This document shows, piece after piece, positions 16,892-25,994 of a stretch of 64,000 bases of DNA. This DNA comes from Oceanihabitans sp. IOP_32 (GTDB lineage: Bacteria > Bacteroidota > Bacteroidia > Flavobacteriales > Flavobacteriaceae), in NCBI RefSeq assembly GCF_009498295.1, contig NZ_CP040813.1, forward strand, positions 663,001 to 727,000, given 5' to 3'. The notes under the pieces are model-generated. The model did no database searches and was not told where the DNA came from. It saw nothing but the letters and a program-made list of their open reading frames with translations. The position numbers and the translations under genes were made by a program. Within the stretch, counting starts at the first letter, position 1. Each line of letters starts with the position of its first letter.

Positions 16892-17740
16892 ATGATTTCA
16901 CGCTTCAGATTATTTTATTTCTTAGTCGTATTATTGATTGTTGGTTTGATTTTAATATTGATTTTTAAGCAATCGGGAAACGATTTAAAACACACCAAAA
17001 AACGTCACGATAAAATAAAAACCGAAAACAAAACTCTTAGAAAACAAATAAAAGCACTGCAAAACGACAACCAATTAAAGGATAGACTATTCTCTATTAT
17101 TTCGCACGATTTAAAAGACTCTATATCGCCTGTTAAAGGGCTTATTGATTTACTAAAGGACGGCACCTTAACACGCCAAGAATTCGACGATTTAATACCC
17201 GAGCTAAGCGAAAACACCGATAACGCCTGTTTATTATTATTCAATTTATTAAATTGGTCTAAATCTCAAATGAAAGTTTTAAAGGCCAAACCAAGTGCTT
17301 TTAATGTTCAAGAAGTTATTGATGACAAAATTAAATTATACAAACCACGTGCTAAAAACAAGAATATTACGCTTAAAAACCAGACGAAACCAAATGTTGT
17401 TTATGCCGATAGAGATATGTTTGAAATTGTTTTTCAGAATTTACTAGCAAACGCATTAAAATTTAGTGATTCTGGAGCATCGATAACCATTTCTACCCAA
17501 GAAAAAGCAGATACTTGTATTATTACCGTTGCCGACACCGGTATAGGTATCCCTAAGAAAAACCTAAATAAACTTTTTAAAAGTACTAATTTATCAACTC
17601 GTGGTACTAATAATGAAAAAGGAACAGGTTTAGGACTCTCCATTTGCAAAGAATTAGTGGCACTTAATTCTGGCAAAATCTGGGTAGAAAGCATTCAAAA
17701 TATTGGCAGCACGTTTTATGTAGAATTACCAAAACCTTAA
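16892..17740 (+). CDS. Membrane-anchored sensor histidine kinase (orphan)
   Basis: The 282-residue protein has one N-terminal membrane helix (about 7-25) followed by a basic coiled coil (about 31-63). A HisKA domain follows with the phosphoacceptor in FSIISHDLKDSISPVKG (H72). The HATPase_c domain has the N-box FQNLLANALKFSDS, DTGIGIP and GTGLGLSICKEL. There is almost no periplasmic part, so the signal is probably sensed in the membrane or cytoplasm. No response regulator gene is adjacent, so its partner is unknown. The family is often annotated as ATP-binding/PAS-less kinase. Confidence 0.9.
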   Translation: MISRFRLFYFLVVLLIVGLILILIFKQSGNDLKHTKKRHDKIKTENKTLRKQIKALQNDNQLKDRLFSIISHDLKDSISPVKGLIDLLKDGTLTRQEFDDLIPELSENTDNACLLLFNLLNWSKSQMKVLKAKPSAFNVQEVIDDKIKLYKPRAKNKNITLKNQTKPNVVYADRDMFEIVFQNLLANALKFSDSGASITISTQEKADTCIITVADTGIGIPKKNLNKLFKSTNLSTRGTNNEKGTGLGLSICKELVALNSGKIWVESIQNIGSTFYVELPKP

Positions 17741-17857
17741 AGGCCTCACTAAATTTTTTACTTGTATACACACCAAACTTACGGATGGTTATAAGTTTCT
17801 TTTCTAATGTCTAGTTGAAGAATTGCTAATGTAATCAAGCTTATTACTTGTATGTTA

Positions 17858-18118
17858 TACCAAATTAGCCATGTCATGTCTCCTATAATTAATTTACTCA
17901 CATCTTTCTATGTTATAAAAAGGTGTTCATGATGTGCTTCGCAGTTCTTTTTCGCCCATATTTCGGTAGAACATAAAACTATACCTTTGGCAATGCTTTG
18001 ATTTTAGCTCACACTCATATTATAGTAAAAAAAAGAGTTGGCGAATCTGCGATTTCTATCTTATCTGAACAAAAAATAACTCAAATTAACCATACAACAT
18101 TTCAAAATTGAATAGGTT
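17858..18118. mobile_element. MITE-A copy 2 (about 260 bp)
   Basis: This copy aligns along its length with 11088-11339, sharing GGTGTTCATGATGTGCTTCG and TTTGATTTTAGCTCAC. It starts TACCAAATTAGCC; its right end is worn to GAATAGGTTTTA and abuts the ctlX stop codon at 18119. It lies between convergent histidine kinase and ctlX genes. Confidence 0.65.
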
Positions 18119-19054
18119 TTAGGTTTTAGGTAAAAACACCTCAGCCATCATACATCTAGCACTTCCACCACCACAAGCCTCAATAGTATCTAAAGAACTT
18201 GATAAAATTTTACCGTGTTTTTCTAGTGCACTTATCTGATTTGCCGATAAGCAATTGAAAGCCGCTTGACTCATCACGATGTATAAATCATCATTGTTGT
18301 TTTTAAGCTGTAGCATATTACCCGCAAAATTACTCACCTGATTTTCTGAAATATCAATAATTTCTTTCTTGGTTTCTTTTAAATATTTAACGAGGTTTTT
18401 GCGCTCTTTTTTATCGTCAATACTATCTAAGCATACCACAGCAAAGGTTTCGCCTAAACACATCATGACATTGGTGTGGTATATAGGCAAACGCTTTTCT
18501 TGTATTGTTTGATATGCAGTAAAAACAACTGGGGTAAATTCGAAATCCTCACAAAACTCTATGAATAAATCTTCATGAGCGCGCGGAGATAAGGCACAAT
18601 AAGCTATCCCATTTGTACGATCTAACACGACACTGCCCGTGCCTTCAAGGAAAACATTTTCTTCTTCGGCACTCGTATAATCGACTATTTGTTTAATTTC
18701 AAATCCTTCTTCTTCTACGCGTACCAAAACATCTTCACGGCGCTCTAAACGCCGGTTTTCTGCAAACATGGGGTATAAACCAACAGTTCCGTTATCATGG
18801 AAAGAGATCCAATTGTTAGGAAATATAGAATCGGGGGTATCAAATTCATCTGTATCATTTACCACCATAACATGTACACCAATACCTCTTAGTTTTTCTA
18901 CAAATCCATCAAATTCTTGTTGGGCTTTTACATTAACAGTTTCTGGTAGTAAGCTGTCTATAACTTTTTGATAATAGTTATTTACAGCCGTTTGCTCGTT
19001 CATCCTAAAATTTATAGGACGAACCATTAATATGGTATTTGTAGTTTGTTGCAT
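18119..19054 (-). CDS. ctlX: CtlX-type citrulline/arginine-utilisation hydrolase (amidinotransferase fold)
   Basis: The 311-residue protein belongs to the arginine deiminase/DDAH-like guanidino-group superfamily. TPDSIFPNNWISFH carries the conserved substrate-binding Asp/Asn segment. The catalytic His is in LPIYHTNVMMCLG and the catalytic Cys is near the C-terminus in ACGGGSARCMMAE. Length and motifs match proteins named citrulline utilization hydrolase CtlX in Bacteroidota. It is a single gene. The exact substrate cannot be read from sequence. Confidence 0.85.
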   Translation of the reverse strand: MQQTTNTILMVRPINFRMNEQTAVNNYYQKVIDSLLPETVNVKAQQEFDGFVEKLRGIGVHVMVVNDTDEFDTPDSIFPNNWISFHDNGTVGLYPMFAENRRLERREDVLVRVEEEGFEIKQIVDYTSAEEENVFLEGTGSVVLDRTNGIAYCALSPRAHEDLFIEFCEDFEFTPVVFTAYQTIQEKRLPIYHTNVMMCLGETFAVVCLDSIDDKKERKNLVKYLKETKKEIIDISENQVSNFAGNMLQLKNNNDDLYIVMSQAAFNCLSANQISALEKHGKILSSSLDTIEACGGGSARCMMAEVFLPKT

Positions 19055-19219
19055 GCGCTTAAAATTTGAACTACAAAAGTATAACTATTTTGCAATAGAA
19101 AATAGTTAATTTGAAGCTTTGAAATTTAAAAATCAAAACCGCGTAACATTTAAGAATAACATAACGCGTTAGGTTTTTGTAAGGTGAAAAATGAAGAATT
19201 TACTAGGTGTTTTAAATGC

Positions 19220-19744
19220 TTATTTTACGCGCTCGGCATAAACTATATAGTATCTTGGCGCAAACCAGCGTAATAACGGACGTAAACCTATTTTTTTTGT
19301 TGGGTTTGTCCACTTTTCTCTATCCATAATTTTCCAACCAGCTTTTTCTAGCAACCAATCGAATTGCCAATCTTCAAATTCATGAAAATGCCTATCTAAC
19401 ATATCTGTTTTACTTCTATACGCAGAAGAAAACCATAATCGAAGCGGTACACTAGCTACTAATGTATTGGCTTGTATAGATTGTAAAACGGTAAATGGAG
19501 ATAACAAATGTTCGAATATTTCGAAGGCCACAACAACCTCAGATTCCGAGTTTTTAATAGTTGATGTATCTACGTCTAAATCTTCTCCTTTAGTGTTTTC
19601 AACGTTATAACCATGCTCTTGCATAATTTTGGTTAACGGATTTACAACGCCTAAATCTAAAATTGGTTGAGAAGTAGAAATGTGTTTCTTCAAAAACTCA
19701 ATAGTAAGCTTATAGCGTTTACTCGGAAAGCTTTTTTCGTACAT
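19220..19744 (-). CDS. Class I SAM-dependent methyltransferase-like protein
   Basis: The 174-residue protein has a short Rossmann methyltransferase core: ILDLGVVNPLTKIM (motif I, weak glycine loop), then a GEDLDVDT acidic strand and VVVAFEIFEHLLSPFTVL (motif II/III). The C-terminal part DRHFHEFEDWQFDWLLEKAGW resembles small methyltransferases of surface-glycan or lipid pathways. The ATG at 19744 is preferred; the longer frame begins with TTG. The ketoacyl synthase lies 69 bp upstream on the same strand, so they may act together. Substrate unknown. Confidence 0.7.
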   Translation of the reverse strand: MYEKSFPSKRYKLTIEFLKKHISTSQPILDLGVVNPLTKIMQEHGYNVENTKGEDLDVDTSTIKNSESEVVVAFEIFEHLLSPFTVLQSIQANTLVASVPLRLWFSSAYRSKTDMLDRHFHEFEDWQFDWLLEKAGWKIMDREKWTNPTKKIGLRPLLRWFAPRYYIVYAERVK

Positions 19745-19813
19745 CCAAACATTTGTTTTTTTTATTTCCGCGAAAGCGAAAATTTCTGGCAATTTATAAA
19801 GCGAAAATATATA

Positions 19814-20875
19814 CTATACTTTGTAAACAATTGCGTTAATATTCATACCTGCACCAACACTAGCGAATAATACAATATCACCTTTATTAATTGCATGGTT
19901 TTCTAATTCTCCTTTTAAAATTAAATCATACAAAGTAGGGATGGTGGCCACACTAGAATTACCCAATTTACCAATAGTCATTGGCATGATATCCTTAGGC
20001 ATTTTTAAGTTATAAAGCTTGTAAAACCGTTTTACAATAGCCTCATCCATTTTTTCATTAGCCTGGTGAATGAGTATCTTTTTTACATCTTTAATGTCTA
20101 CGCCACTTTTATCTAAGCACGCTTTCATGGCTTGTGGAACGTTCACAATAGCAAATTCATAAATTTTTCTGCCATACATTTTTATGTATCGACGTTTATC
20201 ACTTACCTCTTGATTATTGGTCTCTCCAAAATGTATAAAATGTGCCTCATCTAAAGCATAGGTTGCTGTTTCGTGTGCTATAATACCACCAGTTTCTTCA
20301 TTTGTAGATTCTACAATAACAGCACCGGCACCATCACTATAAATCATGGAGTCCCTGTCGTGCGGATCGATAACACGCGACAAGGTTTCGGCACCTATAA
20401 CTAAACATTTTTTTGCCAACCCAGAGCTTATAAATGCTTTGGCTTGAATAACGCCTTCTATCCAACCAGGACAACCAAAAAGGATATCGTAACCAACACA
20501 TTTTGGATTTTCAATCTTTAAAAGATGCTTAACTCTTGAGGCAATACTTGGAATGGTATCACTTTGCTCGGTGTTGTATTTTACATCTCCGTAGTTATGA
20601 GCTACAATAATATAATCTATATCTTCACGATTAATATTTGCATTTTCTATGGCTTTTTCAGCAGCAAAAAAGGCGATATCGGAAGTGTTTAACTTTTTAT
20701 CGGCATACCTACGTTCACCTATCCCAGTGATGGCTTTAAATTTTTCTACAATGACTTCATTTGGAGCATTAATAGCAGAACCATCTGTATTTAAAAACTG
20801 ATTCTCGTAAAAATCTTCATTCTTTTTGACAGTATTTGGTATGTAACTACCAGTCCCTGTTATTTTTATAGTCAT
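19814..20875 (-). CDS. 3-oxoacyl-ACP synthase III family protein
   Basis: The 353-residue FabH-like thiolase-fold enzyme has the active Cys in LFGCPGWIEGVIQA, the His in ILIHQANEKMDE and the Asn in GKLGNSSVATIPT. The N-terminus ITGTGSYIPNTVKKNEDF is typical. It can condense an acyl-CoA with malonyl-ACP to start fatty acid or aryl-polyene/flexirubin-like chains. It is longer than housekeeping FabH (about 330 residues) and is not near fab genes, so a secondary role is possible. Confidence 0.88.
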   Translation of the reverse strand: MTIKITGTGSYIPNTVKKNEDFYENQFLNTDGSAINAPNEVIVEKFKAITGIGERRYADKKLNTSDIAFFAAEKAIENANINREDIDYIIVAHNYGDVKYNTEQSDTIPSIASRVKHLLKIENPKCVGYDILFGCPGWIEGVIQAKAFISSGLAKKCLVIGAETLSRVIDPHDRDSMIYSDGAGAVIVESTNEETGGIIAHETATYALDEAHFIHFGETNNQEVSDKRRYIKMYGRKIYEFAIVNVPQAMKACLDKSGVDIKDVKKILIHQANEKMDEAIVKRFYKLYNLKMPKDIMPMTIGKLGNSSVATIPTLYDLILKGELENHAINKGDIVLFASVGAGMNINAIVYKV

Positions 20876-20979
20876 AAAATAAAATATCGGCTTTAATTGT
20901 AAACTAAATACTAAGATAGCAGTTTACAATTAAAAGCCAAGTTAATTTAATCTCAATTTTACGATGTTCAAAAGCCAAA

Positions 20980-23832
20980 TTAAACTTCGGCATAGGCCTC
21001 TATAGGCGCACATGAACAAATTAAATTTCTATCGCCATAAGCATCGTCAACACGTCTTACACTTGGCCAAAACTTATTGTCTTTAACATACTCCAACGGA
21101 AAGGCCGCCTGTTCTCTTGAATATGGGAAATTCCACTCGTCGCTAGTCACCATATCTAAAGTATGCGGTGCGTTTTTAAGCACATTGGTAAGCTCGTCTT
21201 TTGAGGCTTGTTCAATTTCTTTACGTATTGAAATCATGGCATCACAAAAACGATCTATTTCCGCCTTACTCTCGCTTTCTGTAGGCTCGATCATTAAAGT
21301 TCCTGCAACAGGAAATGATACGGTTGGTGCATGAAAACCATAATCCATTAAGCGTTTTGTAATGTCGGTCACTTCGATGCCGTTAGCTTTAAACGCTCTA
21401 CAATCTACAATCATTTCGTGAGCGGCACGCCCGCGTTCACCAGAATATAAAGTTTCAAAACTGCCCTCTAAACGCGCTTTGATATAATTAGAATTTAAAA
21501 TAGCCACCTTAGTTGCTTGCGTTAAGCCCTCTGCGCCCAACATTTTTATGTATCCATAAGAAATTAAACACACTAAAGCTGAGCCAAAAGGTGCGGCAGA
21601 AATTGCAGAAATAGCCTGTTCTCCACCAGTTTTAACTATGGGATTACCCGGTAAAAATGGCACAAGCTGCTTAGCCACACAAATAGGCCCTACACCAGGA
21701 CCACCACCACCGTGAGGAATTGCGAAGGTTTTATGTAAGTTTAAATGGCAAACATCTGCTCCAATATTTCCTGGATTGGTTAATCCAACTTGGGCATTCA
21801 TATTAGCGCCATCCATATAAACTTGTCCGCCGTTATCGTGAACAATTTGAGTTATTTCCTTAATGTCCGATTCATAAACGCCATGTGTAGATGGATAAGT
21901 AACCATTAAGCAGGATAAATTATCTTTATGCAATTCTGCTTTTTCGCGTAAATCATTGACATCAATATTACCTTCTGCGGTAGACTTTGTAACCACCACT
22001 TTCATGCCAGCCATAACTGCACTTGCAGGATTTGTACCATGTGCAGAAGACGGGATTAAACAGATATTACGGTGATGATCGCCACGCGATTCGTGATACG
22101 CTTTTATAACCATAAGCCCAGCAAACTCGCCTTGGGCGCCAGAGTTTGGCTGTAAAGAGGTGGCTGCAAAACCTGTAATTTCTGTGAGTTGATCTTCTAA
22201 TTCTTTTAACATTTTTAAATACCCTTTGGCCTGTTTGAGCGGCGCAAAAGGATGAATATTACCCCATTTAAACCAACTTAAAGGCAGCATTTCTGCAGCG
22301 GCGTTAAGCTTCATGGTACATGATCCCAGCGGAATCATAGAATGGTTTAATGCCAAATCTTTACGCTCTAAAGATTTTATATATCGCATTAATTCGGTTT
22401 CAGAATGGTGGGAATTAAATACCGAATGCGTTAAAAACTCAGAGTTTCTTTTAAGGGTTTCTGGTATAATATCATTTACCTCATTCACATGAGTGACTGT
22501 TATGGTTTCTTTCTTGGCAGCTTCTGCAAACACAGAAATTAAGTTGTTAATATCTGTAATAGAAGTTGTTTCATTAATAGAAATCGTAACAGTGTCTTTA
22601 TCTGGGTAGTATAAATTTATCTTTTTTGCATTCGCAATCTTCTTTATTTTTTTGGCCTTAGTTTTAATTTGCAGGGTATCAAAATACGAGGTATTTGCTT
22701 GTTCGAAACCTAATTTTGATAATGCATCGGCTAAAGCAGCGGCCTTATTATGCACTTTGTTAGCGATAAAACTCAAGCCTTTAGGCCCGTGATACACGGC
22801 ATACATGCTGGCCATAACAGCTAAAAGTACTTGGGCTGTACAAATGTTAGAAGTGGCTTTATCGCGTTTTATATGCTGCTCACGTGTTTGTAGTGCCATA
22901 CGTAAGGCTCTGTTGCCATTGGCATCGATCGTTACACCAATAATACGACCTGGAAGCTCACGTTTATAGGCCTCTTTGGTTGCAAAGAACGCCGCATGTG
23001 GTCCACCATAACCCATTGGTATACCGAAGCGTTGTGTTGTGCCCACCACTACATCGGCTCCAAATTTACCTGGTGCTTCTAATTTCACTAAGCTCAAAAT
23101 GTCGGCAGCTACGGCTACTTTTATATCGGCAGCATTCGCTTTTGATATAAACGATTTAATATCGGTTATCTGACCGTGTTTCCCAGGATATTGCAATAAA
23201 GCACCGAAAAATTCATTTGAAAAATTAAAAGTATCCTCGTTCCCAACCACTAATTCAATACCGATAGGATTGGCTCTAGTTTCCAGAAGAGATCGTGTTT
23301 GGGGTAAAATGTTTTCTGAAACAAAAAATTTATTTATGCCCGCTTTTTTCTGACTGCGTTCACGAACCGAAAATAGTAGTCCCATAGCTTCTGCTGCAGC
23401 CGTACTTTCGTCGAGTAAGGAAGCATTGGCAATTTCCATACCTGTTAAATCAATAACCATGGTTTGAAAATTTAAAAGAGCTTCTAATCTGCCTTGAGCA
23501 ATTTCAGCTTGATATGGCGTGTAAGCTGTGTACCAACCTGGATTTTCGAATACATTTCGTTGAATTACAGCTGGTAAAACAGTAGGATGATACCCCAAGC
23601 CAATATATGTTGTATATACTTTATTTAGTTTAGATAGCTCATGGGCATGAAGTAGATACTCATGCTCGGTCATGGGCTCGTCTAGTTTTAACCCGTTTTT
23701 TAAACGAATATCATCTGGGACAGTTTCGTTTATTAATTGATCTAAGGAGTCTACACCTATGGTTTTTAACATCAAATTTTGGTCGTCTTCTCGAGGTCCA
23801 ATATGGCGAAGTGCAAAAGCTTTTGTGTTCAT
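20980..23832 (-). CDS. gcvP: Glycine dehydrogenase (decarboxylating), P-protein
   Basis: The 950-residue single-chain P-protein decarboxylates glycine in the glycine cleavage system. The N-terminus FALRHIGPREDDQNLML is the family start. The PLP lysine is in LNLHKTFAIPHGGGGPG in the C-terminal half. SCTMKLNAAAEMLP and PNSGAQGEFAGL are also conserved. Length is normal for the fused (alpha-beta) type. The other glycine cleavage genes are not in this window. A TATTTTTG element lies 29 nt before its ATG. Confidence 0.97.
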   Translation of the reverse strand: MNTKAFALRHIGPREDDQNLMLKTIGVDSLDQLINETVPDDIRLKNGLKLDEPMTEHEYLLHAHELSKLNKVYTTYIGLGYHPTVLPAVIQRNVFENPGWYTAYTPYQAEIAQGRLEALLNFQTMVIDLTGMEIANASLLDESTAAAEAMGLLFSVRERSQKKAGINKFFVSENILPQTRSLLETRANPIGIELVVGNEDTFNFSNEFFGALLQYPGKHGQITDIKSFISKANAADIKVAVAADILSLVKLEAPGKFGADVVVGTTQRFGIPMGYGGPHAAFFATKEAYKRELPGRIIGVTIDANGNRALRMALQTREQHIKRDKATSNICTAQVLLAVMASMYAVYHGPKGLSFIANKVHNKAAALADALSKLGFEQANTSYFDTLQIKTKAKKIKKIANAKKINLYYPDKDTVTISINETTSITDINNLISVFAEAAKKETITVTHVNEVNDIIPETLKRNSEFLTHSVFNSHHSETELMRYIKSLERKDLALNHSMIPLGSCTMKLNAAAEMLPLSWFKWGNIHPFAPLKQAKGYLKMLKELEDQLTEITGFAATSLQPNSGAQGEFAGLMVIKAYHESRGDHHRNICLIPSSAHGTNPASAVMAGMKVVVTKSTAEGNIDVNDLREKAELHKDNLSCLMVTYPSTHGVYESDIKEITQIVHDNGGQVYMDGANMNAQVGLTNPGNIGADVCHLNLHKTFAIPHGGGGPGVGPICVAKQLVPFLPGNPIVKTGGEQAISAISAAPFGSALVCLISYGYIKMLGAEGLTQATKVAILNSNYIKARLEGSFETLYSGERGRAAHEMIVDCRAFKANGIEVTDITKRLMDYGFHAPTVSFPVAGTLMIEPTESESKAEIDRFCDAMISIRKEIEQASKDELTNVLKNAPHTLDMVTSDEWNFPYSREQAAFPLEYVKDNKFWPSVRRVDDAYGDRNLICSCAPIEAYAEV

Positions 23833-23860
23833 TAGAAATGATTTTTTAGTCTTTAAAGTG

Positions 23861-23868
23861 CAAAAATA
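23861..23868 (-). promoter_or_regulatory. Candidate -7 element for gcvP
   Basis: The minus strand reads TATTTTTG (TAnnTTTG), with the gcvP ATG 29 nt downstream. No clear -33 box. Confidence 0.4.
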
Positions 23869-24136
23869 AGCAATAATAAGCTTGACCTACAGATAAATCT
23901 AAAAGTTTTTAAGCTTTTTAAACTATTATTAACGCTTTGTTTATTTTGGCGAAATGAGGCGCTTACAGTACATTTTTAAAGTATATGATAACCGTAGTAT
24001 TCACGTCGCCTTATCTGTGTTTTTATTAACTTAAATTACCCTAATCGAATTTAATTATGGTTTGATACGAACATGTTATACCTTGTTTTTTTCGCGACCA
24101 TGGTTGGCTATAATTTTATTAAAGAATTTTGAAATA

Positions 24137-24145
24137 ACTGATTAT
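24137..24145. repeat. Left 9-bp target-site duplication of MITE-B copy 1
   Basis: ACTGATTAT lies immediately left of the element and is repeated exactly at 24369-24377 on its right. This marks a real insertion event. Confidence 0.85.
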
Positions 24146-24368
24146 CATTAATGTCCGATAAAAGACATAAGACCGCTTCGCTTTTAGATATTAGAACCAA
24201 GACTAGATTCTAGATAACTGATTGACAGAAGTGAATTGAATAATAAAACATCTCATCGCACTCTTTATAATTGTTTTATATAAACAAGGTATCATTTTAA
24301 AAGACGCGTCAAGTTCTTTATTTAAAAAAGATTTACGATTATAAAACGTTTTTAGCCGGACACTAATG
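24146..24368. mobile_element. MITE-B copy 1 (223 bp)
   Basis: A non-coding element with terminal inverted repeats. The left end reads CATTAATGTCCGATAAAAG; the right end, reverse-complemented, reads CATTAGTGTCCGGCTAAAA. Perfect 9-bp direct repeats ACTGATTAT flank it. It matches 31005-31228 along its length, sharing AAAGACATAAGACCGCTTCG. It carries no ORF, so it needs a transposase in trans. A 9-bp duplication is typical of, for example, IS4-family enzymes, but the parent element is not identified here. Confidence 0.85.
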
Positions 24369-24987
24369 ACTGATTATTATAAACCAACGCTTGCGACAAG
24401 GTTAAAAACCACGCCATCAATTTCGATTTCTAGGTTTGTTTTATGCGCTCCTATTTGGTTCAATTAAATGAAAATACTCCCAGTGGTATTACAATTTTGA
24501 GATTTATCACTTTTTTGTTCGCCAAGCCTTTTCTACCCAAGCATTTCATTCATAAAAAGAAACAGGATTTAAGAAATACTAGCAGTATAAAAATTTATGC
24601 AATTGCCTTGGTTTAAACTGGTGTATCTGTGTTGTTGCCTTTATTACATTTACAACATAACCTATTGGCGCCAGACGTTTTACTTACTGTATTGCAACGT
24701 TTTATTTTTGTGGTAGTTTTAATGTTTCCTTTTGAGCTTAGGGGTTTAAAGTACGACCACCCAAAACTCGCAAGAATTCCTCAACGCATAGGAATACAAC
24801 GAACTAACATAGTAGGCATGACGCTTTTGATACTCTTTTTTCTCATTGAATTTCTTAAGAATGAAGCGTCCATTTTAAGTGTCATGGTGCTTTTAATATT
24901 TTTAGAAGTTATGCGCACAAATTATTACAGTGGCTTTTGGGATGAAAGCTTACCTGTATTATGACTTATACTAATCCTTAATACACG

Positions 24988-25251
24988 CTAATCTGAATGT
25001 TCGTTAATCGCTTTTTTCAAGGTGGTTTTCATAGCTGCCTTACATGATTCATCTAAACATTCTAATTTAGATTCTTTAAGTTTTTTGGTAAGCTTAATAT
25101 TATTTTTTGTGAATTTTTTACAGGCGCCACAAAACCACAAGTGTAGGTACAGTTTTAGTTTCTCAAAAAGTGAGGCTTCTTTATACTGCACTTTATCACA
25201 AATGTGATTGGCTTCTTTGCAAGTGCATATTATTTTCTTCTTTTTGCTCAT
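24988..25251 (-). CDS. Putative zinc-finger anti-sigma factor
   Basis: The 87-residue basic protein has a Cys/His pattern: CTCKEANHICDK near the N-terminus and HLWFCGACKKF at about 45-55. This resembles the short soluble zf-HC2-type anti-sigma proteins of Bacteroidota. It starts 2 bp after the stop of the sigma-factor gene, the usual sigma/anti-sigma layout. It likely binds and inhibits that sigma factor. The ATG at 25251 was chosen because the longer frame starts at a non-ATG codon inside the sigma gene. It has no membrane helix. Confidence 0.65.
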   Translation of the reverse strand: MSKKKKIICTCKEANHICDKVQYKEASLFEKLKLYLHLWFCGACKKFTKNNIKLTKKLKESKLECLDESCKAAMKTTLKKAINEHSD

Positions 25252-25253
25252 AA

Positions 25254-25819
25254 TTAAAGCCAATTTTCTTTTAAGCAATGGGCCATAGCTTTTCGTGCTC
25301 TGTGAATAGTTACCCATAGGTTAGACGCTGTTATGTTTAAGGCATTACAAATAACCTCGGTTTCGAAACCTTGAATGGTTTTCATTTTAAAAACTTGAGC
25401 TTGCTTTTCTGGCAACTTGGCTAAACATTCGTTTATTGCATCGGCTAATTCGGAATTTCGCAAAGCATCTTCAGCCGTTTTATCGTACGGATCTGCCACT
25501 CGCTCTTCCAACCAATCGCCTTCAGTTTCTATATTATTGTTATAAGCAATGCGAACTTCAGCCTTACCTTTTGTAGAATTTATTTTGCGGTAGTGATCAA
25601 TAATTTTTCTTTTAAGATAGAAATTAACCATGTACGCTCGTTGGCTTCTCCCTTAAAATTTTTCATGGACTTTAAAGCCGCCAAGAAAGTATCCTGCACT
25701 AAATCTTGAGCAACATCCCTGCTACTAACCCTTGTAATCGTGTAGTTATATAAATAGTCTGAATATAAATCAATCCACCTATCTGGGTCTATGTGATGCT
25801 TAAGCACTTTAGAAGCCAT
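25254..25819 (-). pseudogene. ECF-type RNA polymerase sigma factor with a -1 frameshift
   Basis: Two frames together encode one full sigma-70 (ECF) protein. The N-terminal frame (25819 downward) carries region 2: DRWIDLYSDYLYNYTITRV, DVAQDLVQDTFLAALKSMKNF and ERTWLISILK. The next frame carries KRKIIDHYRK, then region 4: ECLAKLPEKQAQVFKMKTIQGFETEVICNALN and NLWVTIHRARKAMAHCL. They join at the sequence TTAAAAGAAAAATT. Adding one A, or a -1 slip on AAA, restores ILK-RKIIDHYRK, the family sequence. It may be a pseudogene, an assembly error or a frameshifting gene. It is upstream of the anti-sigma gene. Confidence 0.75.
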
Positions 25820-25903
25820 TCTTTTCTTTTTGAATATCAAAAATACGCTAATAAAATGGATTTTTTATTTTTAATAGAATGAAGAAGAAAATTGGTAATA
25901 CTA

Positions 25904-25974
25904 AAAAGTCTCACCCTTTTTAAAACTCATGTATACAGTACCAAAATATACATTTCTTTAAGGGTAAGACTTTT
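25904..25974 (-). terminator. Terminator of the TonB-SBP-TrmO/FmdE operon
   Basis: On the minus strand AAAAGTCTTACCCTT pairs with AAGGGTGAGACTTTT across a loop of about 40 nt and is followed by TTTTTAG. It lies 21 bp after the trmO-fmdE stop. Confidence 0.6.
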
Positions 25975-25994
25975 GTTTAAAAAACTCCAAATTA

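Larger units (their letters stand above)
23954..24964 (+). pseudogene. Decayed UbiA-like membrane protein gene, split by MITE-B
   Basis: Conserved pieces of one membrane protein appear in order but in different frames. MRRLQYIFKVYDNRSIHVALSVFL comes first, then FFATMVGYNFIKEF. The MITE-B copy lies at 24146-24368. Then come FLGLFYALLFGSI, LRFITFLFAKPF and a C-terminal part, TGVSVLLPLLHLQHNLLAP through DESLPVL. The upstream frame has stop codons (TAA after FLLT) and a stop in IALV*TGVSV where relatives have Trp. The family is a flavobacterial UbiA-like protein of about 280 residues with no known function. The 112-codon open frame at 24629-24964 is only its 3' remnant. Confidence 0.75.

Noticed and set aside
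24629-24964. Independent 111-residue membrane protein gene
   Set aside because: Upstream pieces of the same family lie in other frames with stops, so it is the 3' remnant of a pseudogene.
25580-25840. Two separate short sigma-like genes
   Set aside because: Their contents complement each other (region 2, then region 4) and join at one base, so they are one frameshifted gene.
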